Assembly: GCA_017651245.1 (NCBI GenBank)
Contig: JAGCDQ010000008.1
Span: 19,446-83,445, forward strand
Source: Bacteroidaceae bacterium
Lineage (GTDB): Bacteria; Bacteroidota; Bacteroidia; Bacteroidales; Bacteroidaceae
Reading direction: 5' to 3'
Length of the DNA stretch: 64,000 nucleotides
A program made the position numbers and the translations under genes. The notes beneath the pieces were generated by a model. The model did not search any database and had not been told where the DNA came from. It saw only the letters and a program-made list of their open reading frames with translations. Shown one piece after another: positions 8,207 through 16,125 of this stretch (positions within the stretch are counted from its first letter, which is position 1; every line of letters starts with the position of its first letter).

Positions 8207-8953
8207 ATGGCAACTTTTTGGACAAAACGGAACGAAGACATCGAAGATGAGAAAACGGCAATGCCTTGGGGCGAACTGTTTGTAAAAGGTGACAGAAACA
8301 TACCTCGACGCCGTCGGTTGAAGGTGGCATTATTCGATTTAGACGGCACATTAGTGGATACGGAAGATCAATATACCATCTTCTGGGGAGCAACTGCGAG
8401 GAAATACCGTCCTGACATACCGCGACTCGAATATATCATCAAGGGTACCACCCTCACCCAAATATTTAGCACTTATTTTCCAGATCCTCAATGGCAAAAG
8501 GAAATTACAGAAGGGTTGAATGCTTGGGAGGCACAAATGTGTTATGAGTTCTACCCTGGGGCGCTTGAATTCCTTAAAGATCTTAAGAACAATGGCGTGA
8601 AATGTGCTGTTGTGACCAGTTCCAACATTCCCAAGATGGAGAGTGTGAAGCAACAGATACCCAATTTTGACATTCTCTTCGACAAGGTGCTCACAGCCGA
8701 GGACTTCACTGCTTCTAAGCCTGCCCCAGACTGTTACCTCTTAGGAGCGAAAGTGTTTGGTGCCGATATCGATGAATGCGTCGTGTTCGAAGATGCTTAT
8801 ACGGGGTTGCAGGCAGGAATGGCATCAGGTATTTTCACCATAGGACTTGCCACAGGACACACCCAAGAGGAAATTCAAGACAAATGCAATTACGTCTTAA
8901 ACGGTTTCGAAGGAATGACTTTTGAAAAAATTCAACAAATAATGGAGGACTGA
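8207..8953 (+). CDS. HAD-superfamily phosphatase, beta-phosphoglucomutase-like
   Basis: A 248-residue cytoplasmic hydrolase. Motif I is FDLDGTLVDT with nucleophile Asp44 and Asp46. Motif II is VVTSSN, motif III the Lys in ASKPAPD, and motif IV VVFEDAYTG. A helical cap lies between motifs I and II, as in the beta-phosphoglucomutase/phosphoglycolate phosphatase group. The substrate cannot be told from sequence. The first 38 residues are an unusual charged extension before the core. ATG 8207 fits the promoter; ATG at codon 19 would remove part of the extension. Transcribed alone and closed by the hairpin at 8934-8973. Confidence 0.88.
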   Translation: MATFWTKRNEDIEDEKTAMPWGELFVKGDRNIPRRRRLKVALFDLDGTLVDTEDQYTIFWGATARKYRPDIPRLEYIIKGTTLTQIFSTYFPDPQWQKEITEGLNAWEAQMCYEFYPGALEFLKDLKNNGVKCAVVTSSNIPKMESVKQQIPNFDILFDKVLTAEDFTASKPAPDCYLLGAKVFGADIDECVVFEDAYTGLQAGMASGIFTIGLATGHTQEEIQDKCNYVLNGFEGMTFEKIQQIMED

Positions 8954-8973
8954 TCAGCCCTCCATTATTTGTT
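8934..8973. terminator. Long hairpin between convergent genes
   Basis: A perfect 15-bp stem (8934-8948 with 8959-8973; core AATAATGGAGG / CCTCCATTATT) overlaps the 3' end of the HAD gene and lies between it and the oppositely oriented DUF1846 gene. The T-run is short, so it may be a bidirectional terminator or an mRNA 3' stabiliser. Confidence 0.65.
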
Positions 8974-9014
8974 CACATATTACTTATCATTCTATATAAA
9001 AAGTCTTCAAAGTG

Positions 9015-10487
9015 TTACTTTTTCTTCACGGGATCGCAAGTGAGTCCGCAACCCAATCGTTTCAGAATCTTACGGTCCACCTCACCCAACATCACCGTGG
9101 TATGCATCTGACATCCACGGAGTTTAGGGAGCTGTTCCAAGGCGCGACGACAGTTCTCATCATGCTGAGAGAGAACGGAAATAGCCACCAGTACTTCATC
9201 GGTGTGGAGACGCGGGTTGGTACCACGTAAATAGTCAATCTTCGTCTTCTGGATAGGTTCAATCATACTCTGAGGAATGAGTTTGATGTCATGGCCAATA
9301 CCCGCAAGATGTTTCATCACATTGAGCAGAAGAGCAGCACAGCATCCGAGCAAATCTCCCGTCTTGGAGGTAATGATGGTTCCGTCTTCCATTTCCATTG
9401 CAGCACAATGAACGCCTGTCTGAGCCTTCCTTTCATTAGCGGCAACTGTGACACGACGATCAGAGGTGGTGAGTTTTGCTTGATTGAAAAGCATCTGTAT
9501 CTTGCTCACTTCGTTCTCGTTGCAGGCGCCATCTGCCAATTTGTTCGTAGCATCGTAGTAACGACGGATGATTTCGTCTTTAGAGGCTTGGCTACACACT
9601 TCATTATTACTGATACAGAATCCCACCATGTTCACGCCCATATCTGTTGGTGACTTGTATGGATTCTCGCCATAAATGCCCTCGAAAAGCGCATTGAGCA
9701 CAGGGAAAATCTCAATATCACGGTTGTAATTGATTGCCACTTTTCCGTAAGCGTCGAAATGGAAGGGGTCAATCATGTTCACGTCATTAAGATCTGCCGT
9801 CGCAGCCTCGTATGCGATATTGACAGGGTGTTTCAGCGGAAGGTTCCACACGGGGAATGTCTCAAATTTGGCATACCCGGCACGGATTCCACGCTTGTTC
9901 TCTCCGTAGAGCTGGCTAAGACACACAGCCATTTTACCACTACCAGGACCTGGAGCTGTCACAATGACGAGCGGACGAGTAGTCTCCACATAGTCATTCT
10001 TGCCAAAACCATTGTCAGAAGCTATCAATTCCACATTATGGGGATAGCCGTCGATGAGATAGTGACAGTAGGACTTGATGCCCAGGCGTTCCAAACGGTG
10101 GCGAAATTGATCAGCAGCACGCTGACCATCATAATGCGTGATAACCACAGATCCCACATAAAAATCACGACTCATGAACTCATCCCGCAAACGCAAAACA
10201 TCTTCGTCATAAGTGATACCCAAATCTGCTCGCATCTTGTTCTTCTCAATATCCTCTGCACTAATCACAATCACAATTTCGAGGCTGTCACGCAATTGTG
10301 CAAACATTCGCAGTTTGCTGTCAGGCTTGAATCCAGGCAACACACGCGAAGCATGGTGGTCGTCGAAAAGTTTGCCTCCCAACTCAAGGTATAGTTTGCC
10401 ATCAAACTGGGCAATACGTTCCCGAATGTGTTGAGACTGAATCCTAAGGTATTTCTCGTTGTCAAATCCTATCTTCATACTATACAT
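9015..10487 (-). CDS. DUF1846 (UPF0371) family protein
   Basis: A 490-residue cytoplasmic protein that matches the DUF1846 family over its full length (MKIGFDNEKYLRIQSQHIRERI, TAPGPGSGKMAVCLSQLY). The TAPGPGSGK stretch looks like a phosphate-binding loop in an NTPase- or kinase-like fold. The family is widespread and structurally known, but its reaction is not established, so no function is assigned. ATG 10487 is used; the in-frame ATG at 10478 gives the family's usual first residues and is equally plausible. The promoter is immediately upstream, with a heptamer array where the -33 element would be. Confidence 0.85.
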   Translation of the reverse strand: MYSMKIGFDNEKYLRIQSQHIRERIAQFDGKLYLELGGKLFDDHHASRVLPGFKPDSKLRMFAQLRDSLEIVIVISAEDIEKNKMRADLGITYDEDVLRLRDEFMSRDFYVGSVVITHYDGQRAADQFRHRLERLGIKSYCHYLIDGYPHNVELIASDNGFGKNDYVETTRPLVIVTAPGPGSGKMAVCLSQLYGENKRGIRAGYAKFETFPVWNLPLKHPVNIAYEAATADLNDVNMIDPFHFDAYGKVAINYNRDIEIFPVLNALFEGIYGENPYKSPTDMGVNMVGFCISNNEVCSQASKDEIIRRYYDATNKLADGACNENEVSKIQMLFNQAKLTTSDRRVTVAANERKAQTGVHCAAMEMEDGTIITSKTGDLLGCCAALLLNVMKHLAGIGHDIKLIPQSMIEPIQKTKIDYLRGTNPRLHTDEVLVAISVLSQHDENCRRALEQLPKLRGCQMHTTVMLGEVDRKILKRLGCGLTCDPVKKK

Positions 10488-10503
10488 TTTTATTTTTCGG
10501 CTG

Positions 10504-10511
10504 CAAAGGTA
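10504..10511 (-). promoter_or_regulatory. -7 box of DUF1846 promoter
   Basis: CAAAGGTA on the plus strand reads TACCTTTG on the minus strand, 16 nt before the start codon at 10487. The -33 position (plus about 10531-10535) falls inside a GTTTAGA heptamer array and has no TTTG. Confidence 0.65.
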
Positions 10512-10519
10512 AGAAAAAA

Positions 10520-10551
10520 GTTTAGAGTTTAGAGTTTAGAGTTTAGAGTTT
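10520..10551. repeat. GTTTAGA heptamer array
   Basis: Four perfect 7-bp GTTTAGA units (10520-10547) plus a partial one. They occupy the -33 region of the minus-strand DUF1846 promoter. A change by one unit would shift the spacing by 7 bp. Confidence 0.9.
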
Positions 10552-10599
10552 TTGCAAGGATTTGTTACTTTTTCAAAAAAATATGCCCAGATGACAAAT

Positions 10600-10634
10600 A
10601 ATTCCTAATTCCTAATTTCTAATTCCTAATTTCT
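10600..10634. repeat. AATTCCT/AATTTCT heptamer array
   Basis: Five 7-bp units in the order AATTCCT, AATTCCT, AATTTCT, AATTCCT, AATTTCT, ending 3 bp before the TATCTTTG box of the nfeD-like gene. The array covers that promoter's -33 position. Confidence 0.9.
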
Positions 10635-10637
10635 TCT

Positions 10638-10645
10638 TATCTTTG
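10638..10645 (+). promoter_or_regulatory. -7 box of nfeD-flotillin operon
   Basis: TATCTTTG lies 30 nt before the ATG at 10676. The -33 region is provided by the heptamer array; an AATTTCT unit places TTTC about 20 nt upstream. Confidence 0.65.
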
Positions 10646-10675
10646 TGGCGAGTTTCAACCAAAACATTAAGAACT

Positions 10676-11293
10676 ATGTTATTTTTTTTAGATGCAGCCC
10701 CTATCCCTCCAGTAGAGACGGGGATGTCTTTTCTAGAAACCTTTCAAGAAATGGACACCTTTATGCAAGTGTTCTGGGGATGTGCTATCGTCGGCTCCAT
10801 CATTTTCATTATTCAGATGGTGCTGACCTTGATTGGTATGGACAGCAGTGATATGGATGTGGACTTCGACGGTGCCGACACGATGGACTTAGGTGGTGGT
10901 ATTTCGCTGTTCAGCATCAAGAACTTCGTCAACTTTATCGTCGGTTTTGGCTGGGGTGGCGTTTGCTTTAGCGGAGCCATTGAGAACAAGTGGTTGCTCA
11001 CACTCATCGCCGTATTGGTAGGTGCAGCATTCGTACTCATGTTCTTCTTCATCAAAAAGCAAACCAAGAAACTGGAGCACAACGGAGCCTTCAACATTGA
11101 AGACTGCGTAGGCAAGACTGTGGATGTTTATCTGCGCATTCCCGCCCAGAAGGGTGGTAAAGGCAAAGTGCAGGTGAGCCTCAATGGTTCTGTCCATGAA
11201 TTCGATGCCATGACTGAAGGTGAAGGTCTCACCAGCGGGCAGAAGGCTGAGGTCGTCAGTGTTATCGATGGCTTCACCGTTTTAGTAAAATAA
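10676..11293 (+). CDS. NfeD-like membrane protein
   Basis: A 205-residue protein with three hydrophobic segments (QVFWGCAIVGSIIFIIQMVL, FVNFIVGFGWGGVCFSGAI, LLTLIAVLVGAAFVLMFFF). A soluble C-terminal domain from about residue 130 (VGKTVDVYLRIPAQKGGKGKVQVS...VISVIDGFTVLVK type) is the NfeD OB-fold. NfeD proteins without a protease domain normally pair with flotillins, and the next gene is a flotillin 41 bp downstream. ATG 10676 is chosen because upstream in-frame codons overlap the promoter. Inner-membrane location is expected. Confidence 0.85.
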   Translation: MLFFLDAAPIPPVETGMSFLETFQEMDTFMQVFWGCAIVGSIIFIIQMVLTLIGMDSSDMDVDFDGADTMDLGGGISLFSIKNFVNFIVGFGWGGVCFSGAIENKWLLTLIAVLVGAAFVLMFFFIKKQTKKLEHNGAFNIEDCVGKTVDVYLRIPAQKGGKGKVQVSLNGSVHEFDAMTEGEGLTSGQKAEVVSVIDGFTVLVK

Positions 11294-11334
11294 ATTAAAT
11301 TGTAAATAGTAAACTATAAAATATCGTAAATATC

Positions 11335-12750
11335 ATGACCTATCTTATTATTGTAGCAGTGGTGGTAGCCATCGTGCTTCTCATCTCCATCATCAATCGT
11401 TACAGAAGATGTCCATCTGACAAAATTCTGGTAGTTTATGGAACCACAGGTAACCGAGGCAGTGCCAAGTGCGTGCATGGTGGTGGTACTTTCGTGTGGC
11501 CTATCATTCAGGATTATGCATACCTGAGTCTGACCCCCATCAGCATTGATGCCAACCTGACCAACGCCCTGTCACGTCAGAATATCCGTGTGGACGTGCC
11601 TTGTCGATTTACAGTGGGTATCTCTACTGACGCAGAGAGTATGACGGCAGCAGCCGAGCGTCTGTTGGGTCTCACAGCTGGTCAGATTCAGGAACTGGCA
11701 CGAGACATACTTTTCGGTCAGTTACGTCTGGTGATTGCCACGATGAGTATTGAGGAATTGAACTCTGACCGTGACAAGTTCCTGGAGGCGATTTCCAGCA
11801 ACGTCGAGGTGGAATTGAAGAAGATTGGTCTTCGCCTCATCAACGTGAACGTGACCGACATCAACGACGAGAGCGGTTACATCGAGGCTTTAGGTCAGGA
11901 AGCCGCAGCCAAGGCTATCAACGAGGCCAAAGTACGTGTGGCTGAACAGGAGAAGTTTGGTGAAATCGGTAAAGCCGAAGCCAACCGAGAAACCCGTATC
12001 CGTACGGCTGAGGCCAATGCATTAGCTGTGCAGGGTGAGAATGAGGCAAAGGTTCAGATCGCCAACTCCGATGCTGATCGTCGTGAACGCGAGGCAGAGG
12101 CACAGCGCAAAGCAATTGCAGCTGAAAAGGTGGCAGCCGCTAAGGCACTTGAAGAGGCTTATTCAGCAGAGCAGAAAGCCGAGGAAGCCCGTGCTGATCG
12201 CGAACGCGCCACTCAGAGTGCCAACGTGCTCGTCAGCCAAGAGATTGAAAAGAAACGTAAAATCATCGAAGCTGAAGCTGAAGCTGAGAAAATTCGCGTG
12301 AATGCAAAGGGTGAAGCTGATGCTGCTTACGCCAAAATGGAAGCTGAGGCAAGGGGTCTCTTCGAGATTCTGAGTCGTCAGGCACAAGGTTACGACAAGA
12401 TGGTACAAGCAGCTGGTGGCGAAGCCAACAAAGCATACATGCTCCTCCTTCTCGAGAAGTTGCCAGAACTCGTCAAGACGCAAGTGGAAGCCGTCAAGGG
12501 TATCAATATCGACCACGTTACCGTTTGGGATTCAGGCAATTCAGCTGACGGAAAAGGCAGCACAGCCAATTTCCTCAGCGGTTTGATGAAAAGCGTTCCC
12601 CCACTCCACGAACTCTTTGATCAGGCAGGTCTTGCCTTACCAGAATATCTGGCCAAGAAAAAGGATTCTTCTGAGGCAGCAGACGTAGAGCCTACCACTG
12701 AGGAGGAAGAATATTTTGAACCTGTAAACAATGACAAAAAGAAGAAATAA
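11335..12750 (+). CDS. Flotillin-like SPFH protein
   Basis: A 471-residue flotillin (FloT/YuaG type). It has an N-terminal membrane helix (about 2-20) and an SPFH domain (about 30-190). A long Ala/Glu/Lys-rich coiled coil with repeated EAEA-type segments (about 190-340) comes next, then a conserved C-terminal part (ANKAYMLLLLEKLPELVKTQVEAVKGINIDHVTVWD) and an acidic/lysine tail. Flotillins oligomerise on the membrane and organise microdomains. The NfeD-like gene directly upstream is the usual partner. The stop is three bases before the GTG start of the next gene. Confidence 0.93.
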   Translation: MTYLIIVAVVVAIVLLISIINRYRRCPSDKILVVYGTTGNRGSAKCVHGGGTFVWPIIQDYAYLSLTPISIDANLTNALSRQNIRVDVPCRFTVGISTDAESMTAAAERLLGLTAGQIQELARDILFGQLRLVIATMSIEELNSDRDKFLEAISSNVEVELKKIGLRLINVNVTDINDESGYIEALGQEAAAKAINEAKVRVAEQEKFGEIGKAEANRETRIRTAEANALAVQGENEAKVQIANSDADRREREAEAQRKAIAAEKVAAAKALEEAYSAEQKAEEARADRERATQSANVLVSQEIEKKRKIIEAEAEAEKIRVNAKGEADAAYAKMEAEARGLFEILSRQAQGYDKMVQAAGGEANKAYMLLLLEKLPELVKTQVEAVKGINIDHVTVWDSGNSADGKGSTANFLSGLMKSVPPLHELFDQAGLALPEYLAKKKDSSEAADVEPTTEEEEYFEPVNNDKKKK

Positions 12751-12753
12751 TCA

Positions 12754-13437
12754 GTGAAGAAATTACTCTATTTGGTGCTCGCGACATGTGTCGTGAGCAC
12801 TTCCATATTTACCATCAGCTGTAGTGATGGTGAGACTTATGCCGAGAAGAAAAAGAAAGAAGAACGATCCATCGGACAGTTTCTTCAGGACAATGACTTT
12901 GTGGGCAAGATCAATCCCATCACAGAAGAACAGTTCTATGCACAAGACAGCATGACCGACCTCTCCAAGAACGAGTTTGTCCGTTTCGGCAACGATGGTA
13001 TCTACATGCAGATTGTCCGCAAGGGAGAAGGTCCCACAATGATGGAATTGGCAAAACAGAGGAAAGACACCACTGTCACTCGTCCTATCCTCTGCAAGTT
13101 CCTCGAATATGACATTCAGGGAGGCGACACCACCAACACCAACCTGACCATCTATAAGGACATGACCAGCAAAATTGATGAGATGATGTGTACATATGAC
13201 CACTATAGTCGCAGCTACACAGCATCCTTCACCATTGGCACCATGAAGGAAGTCTATGGTTCTGTCGTGCCCCAAGGATGGCTTAAACCTCTGGATTTCA
13301 TCCGACTGACCAAAACAGATGGTGAGGAAGCCAAGGTACGTATCATCGTACCACATTCCTCTGGCACCAGCAATGCTTCAGGTAAAGTACAACCCTTCTA
13401 CTACGAGATCACTTACATGATTCCACCGAATTATTAA
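12754..13437 (+). CDS. DUF4827 lipoprotein
   Basis: A 227-residue predicted lipoprotein with signal and lipobox MKKLLYLVLATCVVSTSIFTISC (described as ending at Cys23), then a charged KKKKEE segment. Residues about 40-227 match the Bacteroidota-specific DUF4827 family, whose layout (RKGEG...VRF, PLDFIRLTK, YYEITYMI) recalls FKBP-type folds, though no isomerase activity is shown. It begins with GTG three bases after the flotillin stop, so it is almost certainly translated from the same mRNA. A role linked to the envelope is inferred only from the lipobox and neighbours. Confidence 0.8.
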   Translation: MKKLLYLVLATCVVSTSIFTISCSDGETYAEKKKKEERSIGQFLQDNDFVGKINPITEEQFYAQDSMTDLSKNEFVRFGNDGIYMQIVRKGEGPTMMELAKQRKDTTVTRPILCKFLEYDIQGGDTTNTNLTIYKDMTSKIDEMMCTYDHYSRSYTASFTIGTMKEVYGSVVPQGWLKPLDFIRLTKTDGEEAKVRIIVPHSSGTSNASGKVQPFYYEITYMIPPNY

Positions 13438-13452
13438 ACCAATATATACGAT

Positions 13453-14862
13453 ATGAGTTTGATTAAATCTATTTCAGGCATCCGCGGAACGATTGGCGGA
13501 CGTGCCGGTGAGGGATTGAATCCCCTCGATATTGTGAAATTCACAAGCGCATACGCAACATTGATTCGCCGTACCACCAAGATTGAGAGCAACAAGATTG
13601 TGGTGGGTCGCGATGCCCGCATCTCTGGCGAGATGGTCAAGAATGTTGTGTGTGGCACCCTGATGGGTATGGGCTTCGATGTAGTGAACATTGGACTTGC
13701 TTCCACTCCCACGACTGAGATAGCAGTCACGATGGAAGGTGCCTGTGGTGGTATCATCATCACAGCCAGTCACAATCCCCGTCATTGGAATGCCCTCAAA
13801 CTTCTGAACGAAAAAGGTGAGTTCCTCAATGCCGTAGAGGGTAACGAGGTGCTCAAGATTGCCGAAGCAGAAGATTTCGACTATGCAGATGTAGATGGTC
13901 TCGGTAAGTACATCGAGGACAACTCCTACGACCAGAAACACATTGATCTGGTGCTAGGGCTTGACCTCGTGGATGTCGCTGCCATCAAGAAGCAGAATTT
14001 TCGTGTGGCATTCGACAGTATCAACTCTGTTGGCGGTGTCATCCTGCCTAAACTCTTCAAGGCATTAGGTGTGGAACACGTCACCCCACTCTATGCAGAG
14101 CCTACGGGCGACTTCCAGCATAATCCTGAGCCATTGGAGAAGAACCTTTCCGACATCATGGGACTCATGGCAAAGGGAGGGAACGATGTGGGCTTCGTGG
14201 TTGACCCCGACGTGGACCGTCTCGCTTTCATCTGTGAAGACGGAAAGATGTATGGTGAAGAATACACCCTTGTTACGGTAGCTGATTACATTCTCAAGCA
14301 CACATCTGGCAACACAGTGAGCAACCTCTCCTCCACCCGTGCCCTTCGCGATGTCACTCGCAAGTATGGTATGCAGTACAATGCAGCAGCAGTAGGAGAA
14401 GTGAACGTAGTAACCAAAATGAAGGAGACCAACACCGTCATTGGAGGTGAAGGTAATGGTGGCGTCATCTACCCAGCCGCTCACTACGGCCGCGATGCCC
14501 TCGTTGGTATCGCCCTCTTCCTCAGTCATCTGGCACACGAACGCGAGGCAAAACCCGGACTGACCGTCAGCCAACTTCGTGCCACCTATCCAGATTATGC
14601 CATCGCCAAGAACCGCATTGACCTCGATGCTTCCACCGACGTGGATGCCATCCTCGCCAAAGTCAAAGCAATGTACACAGGAAAGGAAGGTGTGGAAGTG
14701 AACGACATCGATGGTGTGAAAATTGACTTCCCAGACAAGTGGGTGCATCTCCGCAAGTCCAACACAGAGCCCATCATCCGCGTCTATTCCGAAGCTGCCA
14801 CGATGGAGGCTGCAGACGAAATTGGAAAGGCCATCATGGACGTGGTATATTCAATGAAGTAA
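13453..14862 (+). CDS. glmM: Phosphoglucosamine mutase (phosphohexomutase family)
   Basis: A 469-residue alpha-D-phosphohexomutase. It converts glucosamine-6-phosphate to glucosamine-1-phosphate for peptidoglycan and LPS precursors if the GlmM assignment is right. The phosphoserine loop is TASHNPRHWNALK with Ser106. The metal loop is DPDVDRL and the sugar loop GGEGNGGV. The C-terminal phosphate-binding segment is RKSNTEPIIRVYSEA. The GEGNGG sugar loop occurs in Bacteroidota and archaeal enzymes and could also allow phosphomannomutase or phosphoglucomutase activity. Last gene of the nfeD-flotillin run, followed by a strong terminator. Confidence 0.9.
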   Translation: MSLIKSISGIRGTIGGRAGEGLNPLDIVKFTSAYATLIRRTTKIESNKIVVGRDARISGEMVKNVVCGTLMGMGFDVVNIGLASTPTTEIAVTMEGACGGIIITASHNPRHWNALKLLNEKGEFLNAVEGNEVLKIAEAEDFDYADVDGLGKYIEDNSYDQKHIDLVLGLDLVDVAAIKKQNFRVAFDSINSVGGVILPKLFKALGVEHVTPLYAEPTGDFQHNPEPLEKNLSDIMGLMAKGGNDVGFVVDPDVDRLAFICEDGKMYGEEYTLVTVADYILKHTSGNTVSNLSSTRALRDVTRKYGMQYNAAAVGEVNVVTKMKETNTVIGGEGNGGVIYPAAHYGRDALVGIALFLSHLAHEREAKPGLTVSQLRATYPDYAIAKNRIDLDASTDVDAILAKVKAMYTGKEGVEVNDIDGVKIDFPDKWVHLRKSNTEPIIRVYSEAATMEAADEIGKAIMDVVYSMK

Positions 14863-14891
14863 ACAAACTACACATAATTCTTGCAAATATG

Positions 14892-14922
14892 CGGCGTATC
14901 GTCTCGATACGCCGTTGTTTTT
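14892..14922 (+). terminator. Rho-independent terminator after glmM
   Basis: CGGCGTATCG (14892-14901) and CGATACGCCG (14905-14914) form a perfect 10-bp stem with a 3-nt loop, followed by TTGTTTTT. Confidence 0.93.
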
Positions 14923-15054
14923 AAGCACAACATATACTAAACAGATTAGCACCTTTATTCTCACTGATCGTGTAAATTTTTCTTTACAACAGGTATGGTT
15001 TGGGGAAGGTAAAAGAAGAAAGTTGCATTATTTCGAGAAAAAAGCAAGGTTTTA

Positions 15055-15086
15055 TTTGTGTGTTAGCGGGAAAAGGGGTATCTTTG
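15055..15086 (+). promoter_or_regulatory. Promoter of mdh-tamB-tamL
   Basis: TTTG (15055-15058), a 20-nt spacer and TATCTTTG (15079-15086) match the Bacteroidota consensus. The mdh ATG lies 40 nt downstream. Confidence 0.8.
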
Positions 15087-15125
15087 CACATATAATGTAT
15101 AACGCTTAAATTAAACAATAGTATT

Positions 15126-16124
15126 ATGGGATTTTTAACTAATGACAAGCTTGTTATAGTAGGCGCTGGTGGTGCTATCGGTTCCACTATGGTTCAGTTG
15201 GCTTTGACGATGAAGCTGACTCCTAATGTGTGTCTTTATGACGTGTATGCTCCTGGTATGGAGGGTGTGATGGAAGAGATGTTCCATTGTGGTTATGACG
15301 GCGTGAACCTGACGGCTACCACTGATGTGGCTGAGGCGTTCAAGGATGCCAAGTACATCATTTCTTCTGGTGGTGCTCCCCGGAAGGCTGGCATGACTCG
15401 TGAGGATCTTCTGGCTGGCAACTGCAAGATTGCAGAGGAACTGGGTCAGAACATCAAGACTTACTGCCCTGATGTGAAGCACGTGACTGTGATTTTCAAC
15501 CCTGCTGACTTGACAGGTCTGGTGACGCTGTTGTATTCAGGTTTGAAGCCAGGTCAGGTGACCACTCTTGCCGCACTCGACTCTACTCGTCTGCAGTCTG
15601 CTTTGGCTAAGAAGTTTGGTGTGAAGCAGTATGAGGTGACTGGTTGCGCTACTTATGGTGGTCACGGTGAGCAGATGGCTGTGTTTGGCAGCGCTGTGAA
15701 GGTGGCTGGCAAGCCTCTCAACGAGTTGATCGGCACTCCTGCTTGCACACAGGAGGAGTGGGAGCAGCTGAAGGTGGATGTGACGAAGGGTGGTGCGAAG
15801 ATTATCGAGCTTCGCGGACGTTCTTCTTGGCAAAGCCCTGCTTACTGCTCTGTGGAGATGATTCGCTCTGTGATGGGCGGTGAGAAGTTCCGTTGGCCTG
15901 CTGGTACTTACGTTTGCAACGAGAAGTACAACCACATCATGATGGCAATGGACACCACGCTCGACACGAACGGCTGCACTTACAAGATGCCTACTGGCAC
16001 AGCAGAGGAAATGGCAAAGTTGGATGCTTCTTACGAGCACCTTTGCAAGATGCGTGACGAACTCGTAACGCTGAACATTGTTCCTCCAATTTCTGAGTGG
16101 AGCAAGATCAATCCAAACTTGTAA
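15126..16124 (+). CDS. mdh: Malate dehydrogenase
   Basis: A 332-residue lactate/malate dehydrogenase-family enzyme interconverting malate and oxaloacetate with NAD. The Rossmann loop IVGAGGAIGSTM lies at the N-terminus, ISSGGAPRKAGMTREDLL is the substrate-loop region, and the catalytic His is in YGGHGEQM. This is the Bacteroidota type, which is needed for the fumarate-succinate branch in these anaerobes. It has its own promoter. The stop codon is one base from the GTG start of tamB, so central metabolism and envelope assembly share a transcript here. Confidence 0.93.
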   Translation: MGFLTNDKLVIVGAGGAIGSTMVQLALTMKLTPNVCLYDVYAPGMEGVMEEMFHCGYDGVNLTATTDVAEAFKDAKYIISSGGAPRKAGMTREDLLAGNCKIAEELGQNIKTYCPDVKHVTVIFNPADLTGLVTLLYSGLKPGQVTTLAALDSTRLQSALAKKFGVKQYEVTGCATYGGHGEQMAVFGSAVKVAGKPLNELIGTPACTQEEWEQLKVDVTKGGAKIIELRGRSSWQSPAYCSVEMIRSVMGGEKFRWPAGTYVCNEKYNHIMMAMDTTLDTNGCTYKMPTGTAEEMAKLDASYEHLCKMRDELVTLNIVPPISEWSKINPNL

Positions 16125-16125
16125 T

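Noticed and set aside
14915-15109. Plus-strand 64-codon frame before mdh
   Set aside because: It begins in the glmM terminator and overlaps the mdh promoter; no domain.
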